NCBI RefSeq assembly: GCF_000968055.1
Contig: NC_022538.1
Location: 1,027,499 to 1,091,498, forward strand
Source: Alteracholeplasma palmae J233
GTDB lineage: Bacteria; Bacillota_I; Bacilli_A; Acholeplasmatales; Acholeplasmataceae
Length of the DNA: 64,000 nt
Reading direction: 5' to 3'
Below, one piece after another: positions 1-8,512 of this stretch; positions within the stretch are counted from its first letter, which is position 1; each line of letters begins with the position of its first letter. Under the pieces are notes generated by a model, which was not told the DNA's origin, did no database searches, and worked only from the letters and a program-made list of their open reading frames with translations. Position numbers and translations under genes: made by a program.

Positions 1-511
1 TGCTTAAAACATCATTTATTTTTTCGTTTTGTTTTTTAATTGATTTTCTTATACCAAATAATTCTACTGTTGCTTGATCTTTAATTAAATTTTTATCATC
101 AATATAGTGATCTAATTTTTTAATCAAGGTATCGTTATTTTCTAAATTAAATAGTTCTTCAATTTGAGTATATGATTTTTTATCTTTTATACGTTGGTAG
201 TACTCTTTTACTTCTTTTTCTAGTTTTAAGTATAGTTTTACTAAGAGAATTTCTTCTAAATTTAAAAAACCTGTTTTATCACTTTTCTCAATCAAATAAA
301 AAATATCAAAGTCTTGCACAAAAGGAACTTTACCATAAGCATAGTTTAATCTTAAAAGCTCATCGGTTTCCGCAAGTAACTTTTTTATTTTTGTTATATC
401 AGTAATTGGGCTTAATAAAGTTATATGTTTCTTTGCAGTTTGCGTGTATGCATATTTCAATATTCTTTCTTGAATTTCCAAGAACTCTAGAGTTTTTAAA
501 TCAAAGGTCAT
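1..511 (-). CDS. mutS2: Endonuclease MutS2 / ribosome-collision factor RqcU, N-terminal part
   Basis: The minus strand is open from an ATG at 511 to the window edge and gives 170 residues beginning MTFDLKTLEFLEIQERILKY. This is the typical start of MutS2, and the following helical segment with LLAETDELLRL and KTGFLNLEEILLVK also fits. The family is about 780 residues long, so most of the gene, including the ATPase core and Smr domain, lies outside. Known members act on stalled or collided ribosomes, or were earlier linked to recombination control. It is divergent from rnhC, an arrangement common in low-GC Gram-positives. Confidence 0.85.
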   Translation of the reverse strand, partial: MTFDLKTLEFLEIQERILKYAYTQTAKKHITLLSPITDITKIKKLLAETDELLRLNYAYGKVPFVQDFDIFYLIEKSDKTGFLNLEEILLVKLYLKLEKEVKEYYQRIKDKKSYTQIEELFNLENNDTLIKKLDHYIDDKNLIKDQATVELFGIRKSIKKQNEKINDVLS

Positions 512-541
512 TTCCTTAGCCTACAACTTTTCTTAATTTTA

Positions 542-550
542 TGTTATAAT
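542..550 (+). promoter_or_regulatory. Extended -10 promoter of rnhC
   Basis: TGTTATAAT matches the extended -10 consensus TGnTATAAT. It lies 7 bases before the GAGG ribosome binding site of rnhC, so the leader would be very short. No good -35 box is visible. Confidence 0.5.
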
Positions 551-567
551 GTAATTGAGGTGTGTCC

Positions 568-1428
568 ATGAAACATTATACAATGAATTTGTCTGAGTCT
601 CAACTAAATCAATTAAAAAATGGTTATAGCAGTTTTATAAAGGCTTCTGATAGTGAAGCTGTCTTTTTTATTGCAGAGCATAATCAGACCACTATCACAG
701 CTTTAAAAAATGGTAAAGTTACCATTGAAGGAATTGAAATTAATAATGAATTAGTTTTAATTAAGAATTTTTTAAATATTAAGGATTACGAGGCAGTTGG
801 TTCTAGTGATGCTGGATCACTAGATGTTTTTGGCCCTGTTGTCATTTGTTCTACTTATGTCTCTTTGGAAGATATTGCTTTTTTAGAAACCCTTGATATC
901 GGTATTCAAAGAACTATTTCAATGAAAAAAATAGTTGAGATTGCCCCTATTATAGCAAAAAGGCTTACTCACTCAATTGTCATACTAAAACCTTTTAAGT
1001 ATAACGAGTTATCTAAAAATGGATTTAACATGAATAAGATTAAATCGCTTCTTAATAACCATATGATTATTAAAACAACGGCTAAAATTGATAAAACTAT
1101 TCCTGTTATTCTAGAACAATACTGTAATCCAAATAATTATTTCAATTATTTAAAGGAAGAAAAATTAGTCTATAGAGATATTGAGTTTAGTGAAAAATCA
1201 GAAACTCCACATATTAGTGTTTTAGTCTCTTCTATTATCGCTAAGTATGCTTACTTAGTTGAGATGCATAGACTGAGTAAAAAACTTAATCTGAAATTGA
1301 AACTTGGTGCTACAAAAGATGTTGATGAACAAATTCTTGAAGTCGTTAATACTCATGGTTCTAAAGTTTTAATTGAAGTGGCTAAGTGCAATTTCAAAAA
1401 CATCACTAAGCAAAATATTGAATTTTAA
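568..1428 (+). CDS. rnhC: Ribonuclease HIII with altered active-site motif
   Basis: The protein has 286 residues, with an N-terminal TBP-like domain (residues 1-75) followed by the RNase HII/HIII fold. That order and its position beside mutS2 fit RNase HIII, which cuts RNA in RNA/DNA hybrids. ATG 568 is chosen over GTG 562 because GAGG at 557-560 is 7 bases before the ATG and only 1 before the GTG. The motif that normally reads GSDEVGTGDYFGP reads GSSDAGSLDVFGP (residues 78-90), so the first two catalytic acids D-E become S-D. The later D of the DQF motif appears as E (LEQY). SSIIAKYA is kept. Activity may be changed or lost. Confidence 0.85.
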   Translation: MKHYTMNLSESQLNQLKNGYSSFIKASDSEAVFFIAEHNQTTITALKNGKVTIEGIEINNELVLIKNFLNIKDYEAVGSSDAGSLDVFGPVVICSTYVSLEDIAFLETLDIGIQRTISMKKIVEIAPIIAKRLTHSIVILKPFKYNELSKNGFNMNKIKSLLNNHMIIKTTAKIDKTIPVILEQYCNPNNYFNYLKEEKLVYRDIEFSEKSETPHISVLVSSIIAKYAYLVEMHRLSKKLNLKLKLGATKDVDEQILEVVNTHGSKVLIEVAKCNFKNITKQNIEF

Positions 1429-1432
1429 CATT

Positions 1433-1475
1433 AAACAATCTACCCATTTTTAAAATTTGAGTAGATTGTTTTTTA
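1433..1475 (+). terminator. Rho-independent terminator of rnhC
   Basis: Arms AAACAATCTAC (1433-1443) and GTAGATTGTTT (1461-1471) form a stem followed by a T-run on the plus strand. It lies between two convergent genes. Confidence 0.7.
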
Positions 1476-1477
1476 TT

Positions 1478-4186
1478 TTATATTTGATTCTTTTCAAGTT
1501 TAATTGATTCTATTTTTATGCGATCTGGAAGGATAATTTCAAGGGCATTGATGCCATTAATTAAATTTACTTGAGTTTGATAAAGATCTTCTTGTGACTG
1601 AATGAGTGTTGTTAAGATAACCTTTTTGTTTAATAAAATAAGAATTGTATTTTGTTCAATAAACTGAGTTATTTTTTTTATTTGGATAGATAGAGTTGTT
1701 TCTAGATATTTTTTAGAAATAATCTTATAATTGTATGGTTTTTCAATTTTAAGTTCTATTTTTTCTTCTAAAAAATCAATTTCTTCAGTGTATTCTAAGA
1801 GTTTTTCTACTTTGTTTTGTTTAATTTTATAAGTATCTACTCTTTCTTCTTGATAATTTACAGCTTGTATTATATTTTCTTTTTCTTGTTTTATCTCATA
1901 TTTTGTTTCATCAAATTCGTTTATTAAATAGTTTGACTGATATTTTTTAAAATCTATTTCTTTTACTCTTAATTCTTTATAATCATCGTTGAAATTAAAA
2001 ATATGGGTTGCTGCTAGTTTTAATTTAGAAATAATAGTTTCATCATTTAAGTTTTTAATAACATTATGCTTATGCGTTTGAGCATCCTCAACTACCATGT
2101 AAAGATCAGTTCCAGCATCGATCATCGAAATAGTATCTGTTTTATTATTATCATTTAAATATGACCACCAATCAGTCATTACAATCCCTTTAAATTTCCA
2201 TTCATCTCTTAAAATTGTTGTCATTAAATCTTTATTAGAGGCTGCATAATAATTATTGATTTTATTATAAGATGCCATTACAGCATAGGCACCATTTTTT
2301 ATTGCATAATAAAAACCTTTTAAATAGATTTCTCTTAATGCTCTTTCAGATACATATACATCTATTTTTGTTCTCAAAGTTTCTTGATTATTTAAAGCAA
2401 AATGTTTTAAAACACCGGTTACTCCTGCTTTGTTTAATCCTTTTAGTGTCGCACTGGCCATCATCCCCGTTAAAAAAGGATCTTCACTGAAATATTCAAA
2501 GTTTCTACCATTTAAAGGATTTTTTTGAATATTCATCCCTGGAGCTAATAGTAAATCTATCTGATAGTTATTCATTTCATGACCAACAAGTTGATATAAC
2601 TCTTGAATTAAACTTAAATTAAAGGTTGATGCCAAAAGAGTCCCAATAGGAATTCTTGTAGCATAGCTTCCATTATCCATTCTAATGCCTGAAGGTCCAT
2701 CTGCACAACAAAATAACTTTAACCCTTTTTCTTTTAAACTTTCTGTAATACCGCCAAAGGCTGAAGCTGTTCCAGGAGTAACTTTCTTACTATACATACC
2801 TTCACCTAAAATGATGTTAGATAAATCTTTTTTAGATAGTTTAGATACATTAGGATGTATTTTTTCTAAATTTACTTGTTCTTGTTCTAGTCTTTTATCC
2901 GGTGTATCTTCATAAATGATACTGTTGTTTTTATTACTTATTCTTTTAAATTGTATTTTAGATGGTATTGAATAACTGTGCTTTTCTATAATAATATTTT
3001 TCTTTATTATAAACGTCTTAACTAATTTCATAGTTCTTGCACAAGTACCTATGTAAAGGTTATACTTACCTTTTTCTATTACAAAACTATTCTCACTTAA
3101 AAGTCCTATATCATCAAAAGTCGCAAAGTCTTTTAAATCTATATTATAGTTGATGATTTGTGATTCTTGTGGCTTCAAATATTTTGTTTTAGAAAATGCT
3201 ATTAATTCTACTAAAGGTTTACCGATTAAGCTATTTTCATGATTCAAATAGACTTGTAGAACTTCTTTTCCAAAGCATTTCCCAATATTCTTTATTTTAG
3301 CAGTAAAACTGATTTGGGTATTATTAATTATAAAATCGCTACTTTCATAGCTAAATTCAGTGTAACTTAATCCATAGCCAAAAGGATATAAAACTCTATC
3401 TTTTTCAAACGTTTCAAAATATCTATAGCCAACATAAATATCTTCATTATAAAATATTTTTTTGTTAGATGAATCATATTCATTTTTTGGGTAATCCTTA
3501 ATACTTTTCGGGATTGTTATTGGCAATTTTCCACTAGGCGTTATAAGTCCTGTGATGATATCAGCAAGCCCATACATTCCATCTTGTCCTGCATGCCAAA
3601 AATAAAGAATAGTAGAAAAATCATTTTCTTCAAAAAAAGTCATATCAATGATATTTCCTGTATTTAAAATAATAATGATTTTATCATAAATTTCTTTAAT
3701 TCTTAATAACATTTGTTCTTCTATCTTTGTTAACTTGTAACTACCACTTTTATTCTGATTATCCTTATCTTCACCAGCAGTTCTGCCTAAGATAAAAATC
3801 GCAATTTCTTCTTCTCTTTTATTTTCAATGATTAAATTTTTACTTATTAAATATTCTTTTTGAGACCATGGTTCACTTTTCCATGATCCGTCGCCATGAT
3901 TAAACGGGTTTTTAATTTCCCAATCAGTATATAAATCAATGAATTTTTTGTTTAAATCTATTTTTGGATATTGACTAAAAACTTCAATCATATTTTCAAT
4001 ATCAGTTAAATTGACTCTTCCGCCCGATCCTGTACCACTATAATAATGATGAAGCTGCATTCTACCAAAAAGAGCTACGTTACTTATTTTTAATGGTAAA
4101 ATATTTTGATCATTTTTAAGCAAAACAATTCCTTCAGTTGAAACCTTTCTAGTAAATTGTCGTAATACTTCTAATGGTTGACTCAT
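1478..4186 (-). CDS. Glycoside hydrolase family 3, beta-glucosidase type, circularly permuted domain order
   Basis: A 902-residue GH3 enzyme that would remove terminal beta-linked sugars, most likely glucose, from imported oligosaccharides. The C-terminal GH3 domain and a fibronectin-III-like domain come first (about residues 1-400). The TIM-barrel domain with KHFALNNQE and GIVMTDWW follows, with Asp672 as likely nucleophile. This inverted order is known from some rumen and gut beta-glucosidases. There is no signal peptide, so it is cytoplasmic. The start overlaps the stop of the ABC ATPase by 4 bases, so the two are translationally coupled. About 200 residues after the barrel are poorly conserved and Lys/Glu-rich. 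Exact substrate is not decided by sequence. Confidence 0.88.
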   Translation of the reverse strand: MSQPLEVLRQFTRKVSTEGIVLLKNDQNILPLKISNVALFGRMQLHHYYSGTGSGGRVNLTDIENMIEVFSQYPKIDLNKKFIDLYTDWEIKNPFNHGDGSWKSEPWSQKEYLISKNLIIENKREEEIAIFILGRTAGEDKDNQNKSGSYKLTKIEEQMLLRIKEIYDKIIIILNTGNIIDMTFFEENDFSTILYFWHAGQDGMYGLADIITGLITPSGKLPITIPKSIKDYPKNEYDSSNKKIFYNEDIYVGYRYFETFEKDRVLYPFGYGLSYTEFSYESSDFIINNTQISFTAKIKNIGKCFGKEVLQVYLNHENSLIGKPLVELIAFSKTKYLKPQESQIINYNIDLKDFATFDDIGLLSENSFVIEKGKYNLYIGTCARTMKLVKTFIIKKNIIIEKHSYSIPSKIQFKRISNKNNSIIYEDTPDKRLEQEQVNLEKIHPNVSKLSKKDLSNIILGEGMYSKKVTPGTASAFGGITESLKEKGLKLFCCADGPSGIRMDNGSYATRIPIGTLLASTFNLSLIQELYQLVGHEMNNYQIDLLLAPGMNIQKNPLNGRNFEYFSEDPFLTGMMASATLKGLNKAGVTGVLKHFALNNQETLRTKIDVYVSERALREIYLKGFYYAIKNGAYAVMASYNKINNYYAASNKDLMTTILRDEWKFKGIVMTDWWSYLNDNNKTDTISMIDAGTDLYMVVEDAQTHKHNVIKNLNDETIISKLKLAATHIFNFNDDYKELRVKEIDFKKYQSNYLINEFDETKYEIKQEKENIIQAVNYQEERVDTYKIKQNKVEKLLEYTEEIDFLEEKIELKIEKPYNYKIISKKYLETTLSIQIKKITQFIEQNTILILLNKKVILTTLIQSQEDLYQTQVNLINGINALEIILPDRIKIESIKLEKNQI

Positions 4187-5358
4187 TTTTTATCTTTATC
4201 ATCTTTTCTATTTTTTTTAAGTCCTTTAGGTTGATCCGAAAGAGAGATCGGTTTATCATTTTCATATCTTAATCTTAATTGTGTTTCAGGATCAAAAAAA
4301 TATATTTTTGTTGTATCCATCAAAAGTTCTATTTCATCATTCATTTTAACACCAGCACGAGCTTTGATGCTTGCACATACATTATAATTATTCAGTTGCA
4401 TATAAATATTAGTCCCTGAACCTAGAAGTTCTGAAACGTCTACTGTACCTTTAAATTTAGTTTCATTTAAAGGAAAGTCAGATACGCTGTATAAATCTTC
4501 TGGTCTAATACCTAAAATAATTTTTTTATTAATAAAATCAAAATCTTTTAGTTCTTTTAACTTTTCTTTTGGTAATTTAAGTATTTGGTTGTTTATTTCA
4601 AATTCCCCTTTTTCATTCACAACAACATCGATAAAATTCATAGGCGGTGTCCCAATAAATCCAGCAACAAACATATTTACAGGATAGTCATAAACATTTT
4701 TTGGCGTATCAATTTGTTGAACAAAGCCATCTTTCATCACAACAATTCTATCAGCCATTGTCATTGCTTCTATTTGATCATGTGTTACATAAATAGTTGT
4801 TGTTTCAATTTTTTTATGGAGTTTAATTAATTCTCCTCTCATTTGAACTCTCAACTTGGCATCTAGATTAGATAACGGTTCATCCATTAGAAATACTTTT
4901 GCATCTCTAACAATCGCACGACCTAGTGCAACACGCTGTCTTTGCCCTCCAGATAATGCCTTAGGTTTTCTTTTTAAATAAGGTGTTAAACCTAATATTT
5001 CAGCCGCATCATTTACTTTTTTAGCGATTTCAACTTTTTTAAATTTTTTAAGTTTAAGACCAAAAGCCATATTATCATATACGCTCATATGGGGATATAA
5101 GGCATAGCTTTGAAATACCATAGCTATATTTCTATCCTTTGGAGCTTTATCATTCATATATTCTGAATCAATTTCTAATGTTCCACTTGTGATATCTTCT
5201 AATCCTGCAATCATTCTTAAGGTTGTTGACTTACCACATCCCGATGGTCCAACAAGTACGATAAACTCTTGATCTTTTATTTCTAAATTAAAATCATAAA
5301 CAGCTTGAACACCATTCGGATATACTTTGTTAATTCCTTCTAACTTTAAATTTGCCAT
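4183..5358 (-). CDS. Sugar ABC importer ATPase, MalK/MsmX/UgpC family
   Basis: The 391-residue protein carries Walker A GPSGCGKST, signature LSGGQRQR, Walker B VFLMDEP, the switch His (VTHDQ) and the C-terminal OB-like regulatory domain of MalK-type ATPases. It powers carbohydrate import together with CUT1 permeases at the membrane. It heads a two-gene unit with the GH3 glucosidase, but no permease or binding protein is beside it. It could therefore serve the ATPase-less sugar ABC operon at 22.9-26.2 kb, as MsmX serves several transporters in Bacillus; that link is an inference. AGGAGGG precedes the ATG. Confidence 0.9.
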   Translation of the reverse strand: MANLKLEGINKVYPNGVQAVYDFNLEIKDQEFIVLVGPSGCGKSTTLRMIAGLEDITSGTLEIDSEYMNDKAPKDRNIAMVFQSYALYPHMSVYDNMAFGLKLKKFKKVEIAKKVNDAAEILGLTPYLKRKPKALSGGQRQRVALGRAIVRDAKVFLMDEPLSNLDAKLRVQMRGELIKLHKKIETTTIYVTHDQIEAMTMADRIVVMKDGFVQQIDTPKNVYDYPVNMFVAGFIGTPPMNFIDVVVNEKGEFEINNQILKLPKEKLKELKDFDFINKKIILGIRPEDLYSVSDFPLNETKFKGTVDVSELLGSGTNIYMQLNNYNVCASIKARAGVKMNDEIELLMDTTKIYFFDPETQLRLRYENDKPISLSDQPKGLKKNRKDDKDKK

Positions 5359-5404
5359 TTCAAATCCCTCCTATTTTATTAATTTAATTATATCGTTTTA
5401 TAGA

Positions 5405-5431
5405 AAATAAAAAATGTGCAGTATGCACATT
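5405..5431 (-). terminator. Terminator of the PucR-type regulator gene
   Basis: Arms AATGTGCA (5413-5420) and TGCACATT (5424-5431) flank a 3-base loop and run into TTTTTTATTTT on the minus strand. The stem includes part of the regulator's stop codon. It separates the regulator from the ABC ATPase operon. Confidence 0.65.
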
Positions 5432-6002
5432 AATTAGTAAGTAAAGTATATATTAAAAAAGCATCTTTAAATATTCTTATATTGAAACCTGTTTTTAGAT
5501 AAAATTTATCGATTCTTTGATTAAGCGTATTCCTATGTAAAAATAATAATTTAGCTGCTTCAAGTGCATTTTGATTCTCTTCAATATAAGTTTTAATTAA
5601 AATAAGCGTTTCTTTATCATAGTAATATTCAGCTAGTATGATTTTTTTTAATGCTTTATTAATATTTTTTATATTTTCTTTTAGAATAATTTGATTATTT
5701 ATATAATAATATTTTTGATCATAGTGAATAATTTCTTTTTTTATATATTCTATAACAATAAAAATTTCTTGTTTATTTTTATAATAGGCAGATTCATAGA
5801 CAATCACATCACCATATAAATCATTTAACATACTAAAGACTATTTCTTTTATGAGTGAATCATAATCATTTTTAAAATATAAAATCATCTCATAATCAAA
5901 AATTTCATAGGTTAAATTTTCTAACAGTGGAGAAAAAATATCATAAATAATTTGAGCATTTTTCTTAATTTGAGTATTAGATCTAATATAAAGAAATCTC
6001 AT
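5430..6002 (-). CDS. Small PucR/CdaR-type transcriptional regulator
   Basis: The 190-residue protein ends in a PucR-family HTH (residues about 135-188) with the features of HTH_30, including AAKLLFLHRNTLNQRIDKF. The N-terminal 130 residues do not resemble the usual GGDEF-like or sensor domains and may be a shortened ligand domain. AGGAAG precedes the ATG by 6 bases. It sits just upstream of the ABC ATPase-GH3 unit and downstream of a broken membrane protein gene, so it may control either. Target and ligand are unknown. Confidence 0.6.
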   Translation of the reverse strand: MRFLYIRSNTQIKKNAQIIYDIFSPLLENLTYEIFDYEMILYFKNDYDSLIKEIVFSMLNDLYGDVIVYESAYYKNKQEIFIVIEYIKKEIIHYDQKYYYINNQIILKENIKNINKALKKIILAEYYYDKETLILIKTYIEENQNALEAAKLLFLHRNTLNQRIDKFYLKTGFNIRIFKDAFLIYTLLTN

Positions 6003-6022
6003 AGGTTCTTCCTACTCTTTTT

Positions 6023-6415
6023 CTAATTCTTTTTTATTTTTCTTTCTTCTAGCATTTTCAATGTTGGTCTTAAAAAGAATATAAGATAAGTCATAACAAC
6101 TACGATAATACAGTATATAATGATAATACTTGCGTAGGTTCCATTATATTTAGATAATAACTCAGGGTATAAGATACCTAATTCACTTTCATTTTCGTAA
6201 TTTTCCATTAAATTAAAATTTTTAATATTCCCATTAAAGGTTGTTGAAACTTGTGTCCCCTCTTTTTCTATAAAAGTATCTTCACTGTTAAAGTCATCCT
6301 GATGCTGAATTTTAAATTTAGGGTAATGTGTTGGTTGTTCGTTTTCCTTTTTACTAAAATCATAGAACAGTAATTCTATGTACTCAATTTTAGTTGATAC
6401 TTTTTTAACTATTTT
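6023..6415 (-). pseudogene. C-terminal part of a frameshifted two-helix membrane protein
   Basis: The frame is open from 6415 to 6023 but has no plausible start or ribosome binding site before Met at 6208. Its first codons (KIVKKVSTKIEYIELLFYDF) continue exactly where the upstream reading frame stops at 6409. The C-terminus has a clear transmembrane helix (IIIIYCIIVVVMTYLIFFL) and a basic tail. One extra A in the A5 run at 6412-6416 would fuse both parts into about 300 residues. A downstream reinitiation product of 61 residues from 6208 is possible. Function is not recognised. Confidence 0.55.
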
Positions 6416-6894
6416 TCACTTTCATTATTTTCATAGTGAAAATGAACTAAATCATCTTTCTTAGTTTCTAAAAATATCAGTGGCATAAGCTTATTAATAT
6501 CTAATTGATAATAACCTTGAATAATTTTTTCATCACCTTCCATTTTTAAATTAAGTTCAATTTGAATATGTTTAGATTCTAATTGCATAGATACATTGTG
6601 TATAAAAAATGCTAGATAGCCACTTTTTTCTGACTGAACGTGGTAAATGGAAAAATCTAGGCTTTCTTCTTGTTGTTTATAATTAATATGATATATTGGT
6701 TTTTTTAAATAATCTTTCACTTGGTTTGCTGTCATAAAATGAGGAATATATTCTTCCATATTATTTTCTTTTAAATATGGTATTGCATTTTCTTCATAAT
6801 AAGTTGCGTTTTTTTTCATTGCTGCATAGTCAAAAATAATAAGTGTTATAAATCCAATTACTAACAAATATACTAACCTAAAAATCCATTTCAT
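6409..6894 (-). CDS. Membrane-anchored protein of unknown function, N-terminal part, probably frameshifted
   Basis: ATG 6894 is chosen because GGGGGA lies 5-6 bases before it; longer versions lack a ribosome binding site. The product has 161 residues: an N-terminal membrane anchor (WIFRLVYLLVIGFITLIIF) and an extracytoplasmic beta-rich domain. It stops at TAG 6409 immediately after an A-run, and the other frame continues with a second membrane helix (see 6023-6415). The intact protein would be an extracellular domain held by two helices. I do not recognise the family. It may be co-transcribed with the PucR-type regulator 21 bases downstream of the second part. Confidence 0.6.
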   Translation of the reverse strand: MKWIFRLVYLLVIGFITLIIFDYAAMKKNATYYEENAIPYLKENNMEEYIPHFMTANQVKDYLKKPIYHINYKQQEESLDFSIYHVQSEKSGYLAFFIHNVSMQLESKHIQIELNLKMEGDEKIIQGYYQLDINKLMPLIFLETKKDDLVHFHYENNESEK

Positions 6895-6955
6895 TTTAGT
6901 TCCCCCATATCTATTGATATTTTCATTATAACACACTATAAAAACTTAAAAACTA

Positions 6956-6984
6956 TGTTTTCGTAAATAAGTAAGCGTTTTCGG
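6956..6984. promoter_or_regulatory. Operator-like site upstream of the ROK kinase
   Basis: GTAAGCGTTTTCG at 6971-6983 resembles LacI-family or cre operators with a central CG. A second half-like TTTTCGTAAA lies just before it. Nearly the same string, GTAAGCGTTTTACG, occurs upstream of the lacI-type gene at 27.3 kb. Confidence 0.4.
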
Positions 6985-7074
6985 TGATTATCGCTATTTT
7001 AGCTTCTTTATTTTCGATATTCTTGTTTTTACTCGTATTATTTATTATAATAATCTTAAAGTAGAGGTGATCTT

Positions 7075-7959
7075 ATGAATTTATACTTAACATTTGATAT
7101 TGGTGGAACAGATTTAAAATATGGTATCATTACTGAAAATGAAACTTTACTCTTTCAAAGTATTACTAAAACTAATGGAGACCTTGGAAGTAAAGTTTTA
7201 ATAGAAAAATTAAAATCTATCTTTCAAAATCTATCAACAGAATATAATATTAAAGGTATTGCTATTAGTACAACTAGTTCTATCAATACCCAAACTACTG
7301 AGGTATTAACACCCAGTATTTCTATTAAAAACTATCTTGGTTTAAATTTTAGAGATGCTTTAAAAGATTTAAACTTACCCATCAGTGTTCAAAATGATGT
7401 TAAGTGTATGATTCTTTGTGAAAAAGATTTTTTACCTGAAAATAAATATAAAAATATACTTGCAATCACTTACGGAACTGGCATTGGTAGTGCACTCATT
7501 ATTGACAATCATTTATATCATGGCTTTTTATATAGTGCTGGCGAATGTGGGAAAATGATGATGTATAATAGCACCTATGAGGGTCTAGCTTCTACTAACT
7601 CATTAGTAAAGTTTGCTAAAAAAGTATATCCTCATATTCAAAATGGCATTGATGTTTTTTCACTCTATGATATTAATGATGAAAAGATTGTGCCTATCGT
7701 AAATAAATTTTATGATAATTTAACGACTGGTCTAGCAAATATGATTTATATTTTAAACCCAGATCATATTATTATCGGTGGCGGAATAACTAATAGAGGT
7801 ACCCAATTTTTAAATGAAGTTTATTCAGCTTTAGAGCCTAAGTTATGGGATTACTTTAAAGGAAAAATATCCATTAGTCTTGCTAAAACTAAAAATAATG
7901 CTGGTATGATTGGTGCTTTCAAATTTTATAAGAGCATCTTTAATACCAAAAATGAATAA
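7075..7959 (+). CDS. ROK-family sugar kinase (glucokinase-like)
   Basis: This 294-residue protein has the ROK ATP-binding signature FDIGGTDLKYGI at its N-terminus, GTGIGSALI near residue 140 and IIIGGGI in the C-terminal half. It phosphorylates a hexose or related sugar using ATP in the cytoplasm. The usual zinc motif CxCGxxGCxE is replaced by a stretch with STYEGLAST, seen in other zinc-less ROK kinases, so sugar choice is uncertain. AGAGGTGAT precedes the ATG. The shared operator-like site suggests co-regulation with the GH94 operon, whose reaction would release free hexose. Confidence 0.82.
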   Translation: MNLYLTFDIGGTDLKYGIITENETLLFQSITKTNGDLGSKVLIEKLKSIFQNLSTEYNIKGIAISTTSSINTQTTEVLTPSISIKNYLGLNFRDALKDLNLPISVQNDVKCMILCEKDFLPENKYKNILAITYGTGIGSALIIDNHLYHGFLYSAGECGKMMMYNSTYEGLASTNSLVKFAKKVYPHIQNGIDVFSLYDINDEKIVPIVNKFYDNLTTGLANMIYILNPDHIIIGGGITNRGTQFLNEVYSALEPKLWDYFKGKISISLAKTKNNAGMIGAFKFYKSIFNTKNE

Positions 7960-7986
7960 ATAGTATTATATTATACTAAGCAAAAT

Positions 7987-8026
7987 AAAAGCATGATTTC
8001 CAAATCTTTTGGTTCATGCTTTTTTT
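7987..8026. terminator. Bidirectional terminator between convergent genes
   Basis: AAAAGCATGA (7987-7996) pairs with TCATGCTTTT (8014-8023), with an inner CCAAA/TTTGG stem. A-run and T-run flanks make it suitable for both strands. Confidence 0.75.
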
Positions 8027-8033
8027 ATGAGTT

Positions 8034-8504
8034 TTATTTTTGTTGCTTTAAAAAATCAACTAATTTTGTTCTACTTAAAAATATTTTTCCGTTTTCTTTG
8101 ATTGCCCCTACTACAAATAAATTAACATAGGCAAACTGGTTTTCAAGCGGTTTTTCTAGTAATTCTTTTTTTGAATCAATGATTGTTTTACTACTTTCTC
8201 TAGAATCTGTATATAAACCATATATTTTTTTGCCAAGTGCAGCCATATAGCCAATTTCAGCACTCACTCCTGGATCAATTGTTATGCCATCTAATACTGC
8301 AACAATTGCATCTGACTGATCTAAGTGAAACTTATCACCTTGGTAAATTTCTTTTGAGTTAGCTGACTTTGTTTTATCATTAATACTAAGGTTTCTTTGT
8401 GGTGCATAGACTTCATGTCCACTTGTGGTAATATCATCTATTAATATTTCATTATATAAATATTCTGCTTCTGAAAATAAAGCATTTGCTAAATAAATTT
8501 TCAT
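8034..8504 (-). CDS. Nucleoside 2-deoxyribosyltransferase
   Basis: The 156-residue protein starts MKIYLANALFSEAE and has SDAIVAVLDG, IDPGVSAEIGYMAALG and an aromatic C-terminal region typical of the family. The Glu in VSAEIGY is the nucleophile that forms the deoxyribosyl-enzyme intermediate, and Asp of VLDG binds the sugar or base. It exchanges bases between deoxynucleosides in the cytoplasm, a salvage step common in lactobacilli and mollicutes. It lies 8 bases after the ABC-2 permease gene and may be its last cistron, although roles are unrelated. Confidence 0.88.
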   Translation of the reverse strand: MKIYLANALFSEAEYLYNEILIDDITTSGHEVYAPQRNLSINDKTKSANSKEIYQGDKFHLDQSDAIVAVLDGITIDPGVSAEIGYMAALGKKIYGLYTDSRESSKTIIDSKKELLEKPLENQFAYVNLFVVGAIKENGKIFLSRTKLVDFLKQQK

Positions 8505-8512
8505 AAATCCTC

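Noticed and set aside
6023-6894. UGA-as-tryptophan code as the cause of broken frames
   Set aside because: The breaks are at poly-A runs, not at TGA codons. Many intact genes end in TGA or overlap by ATGA, so TGA is a stop here.
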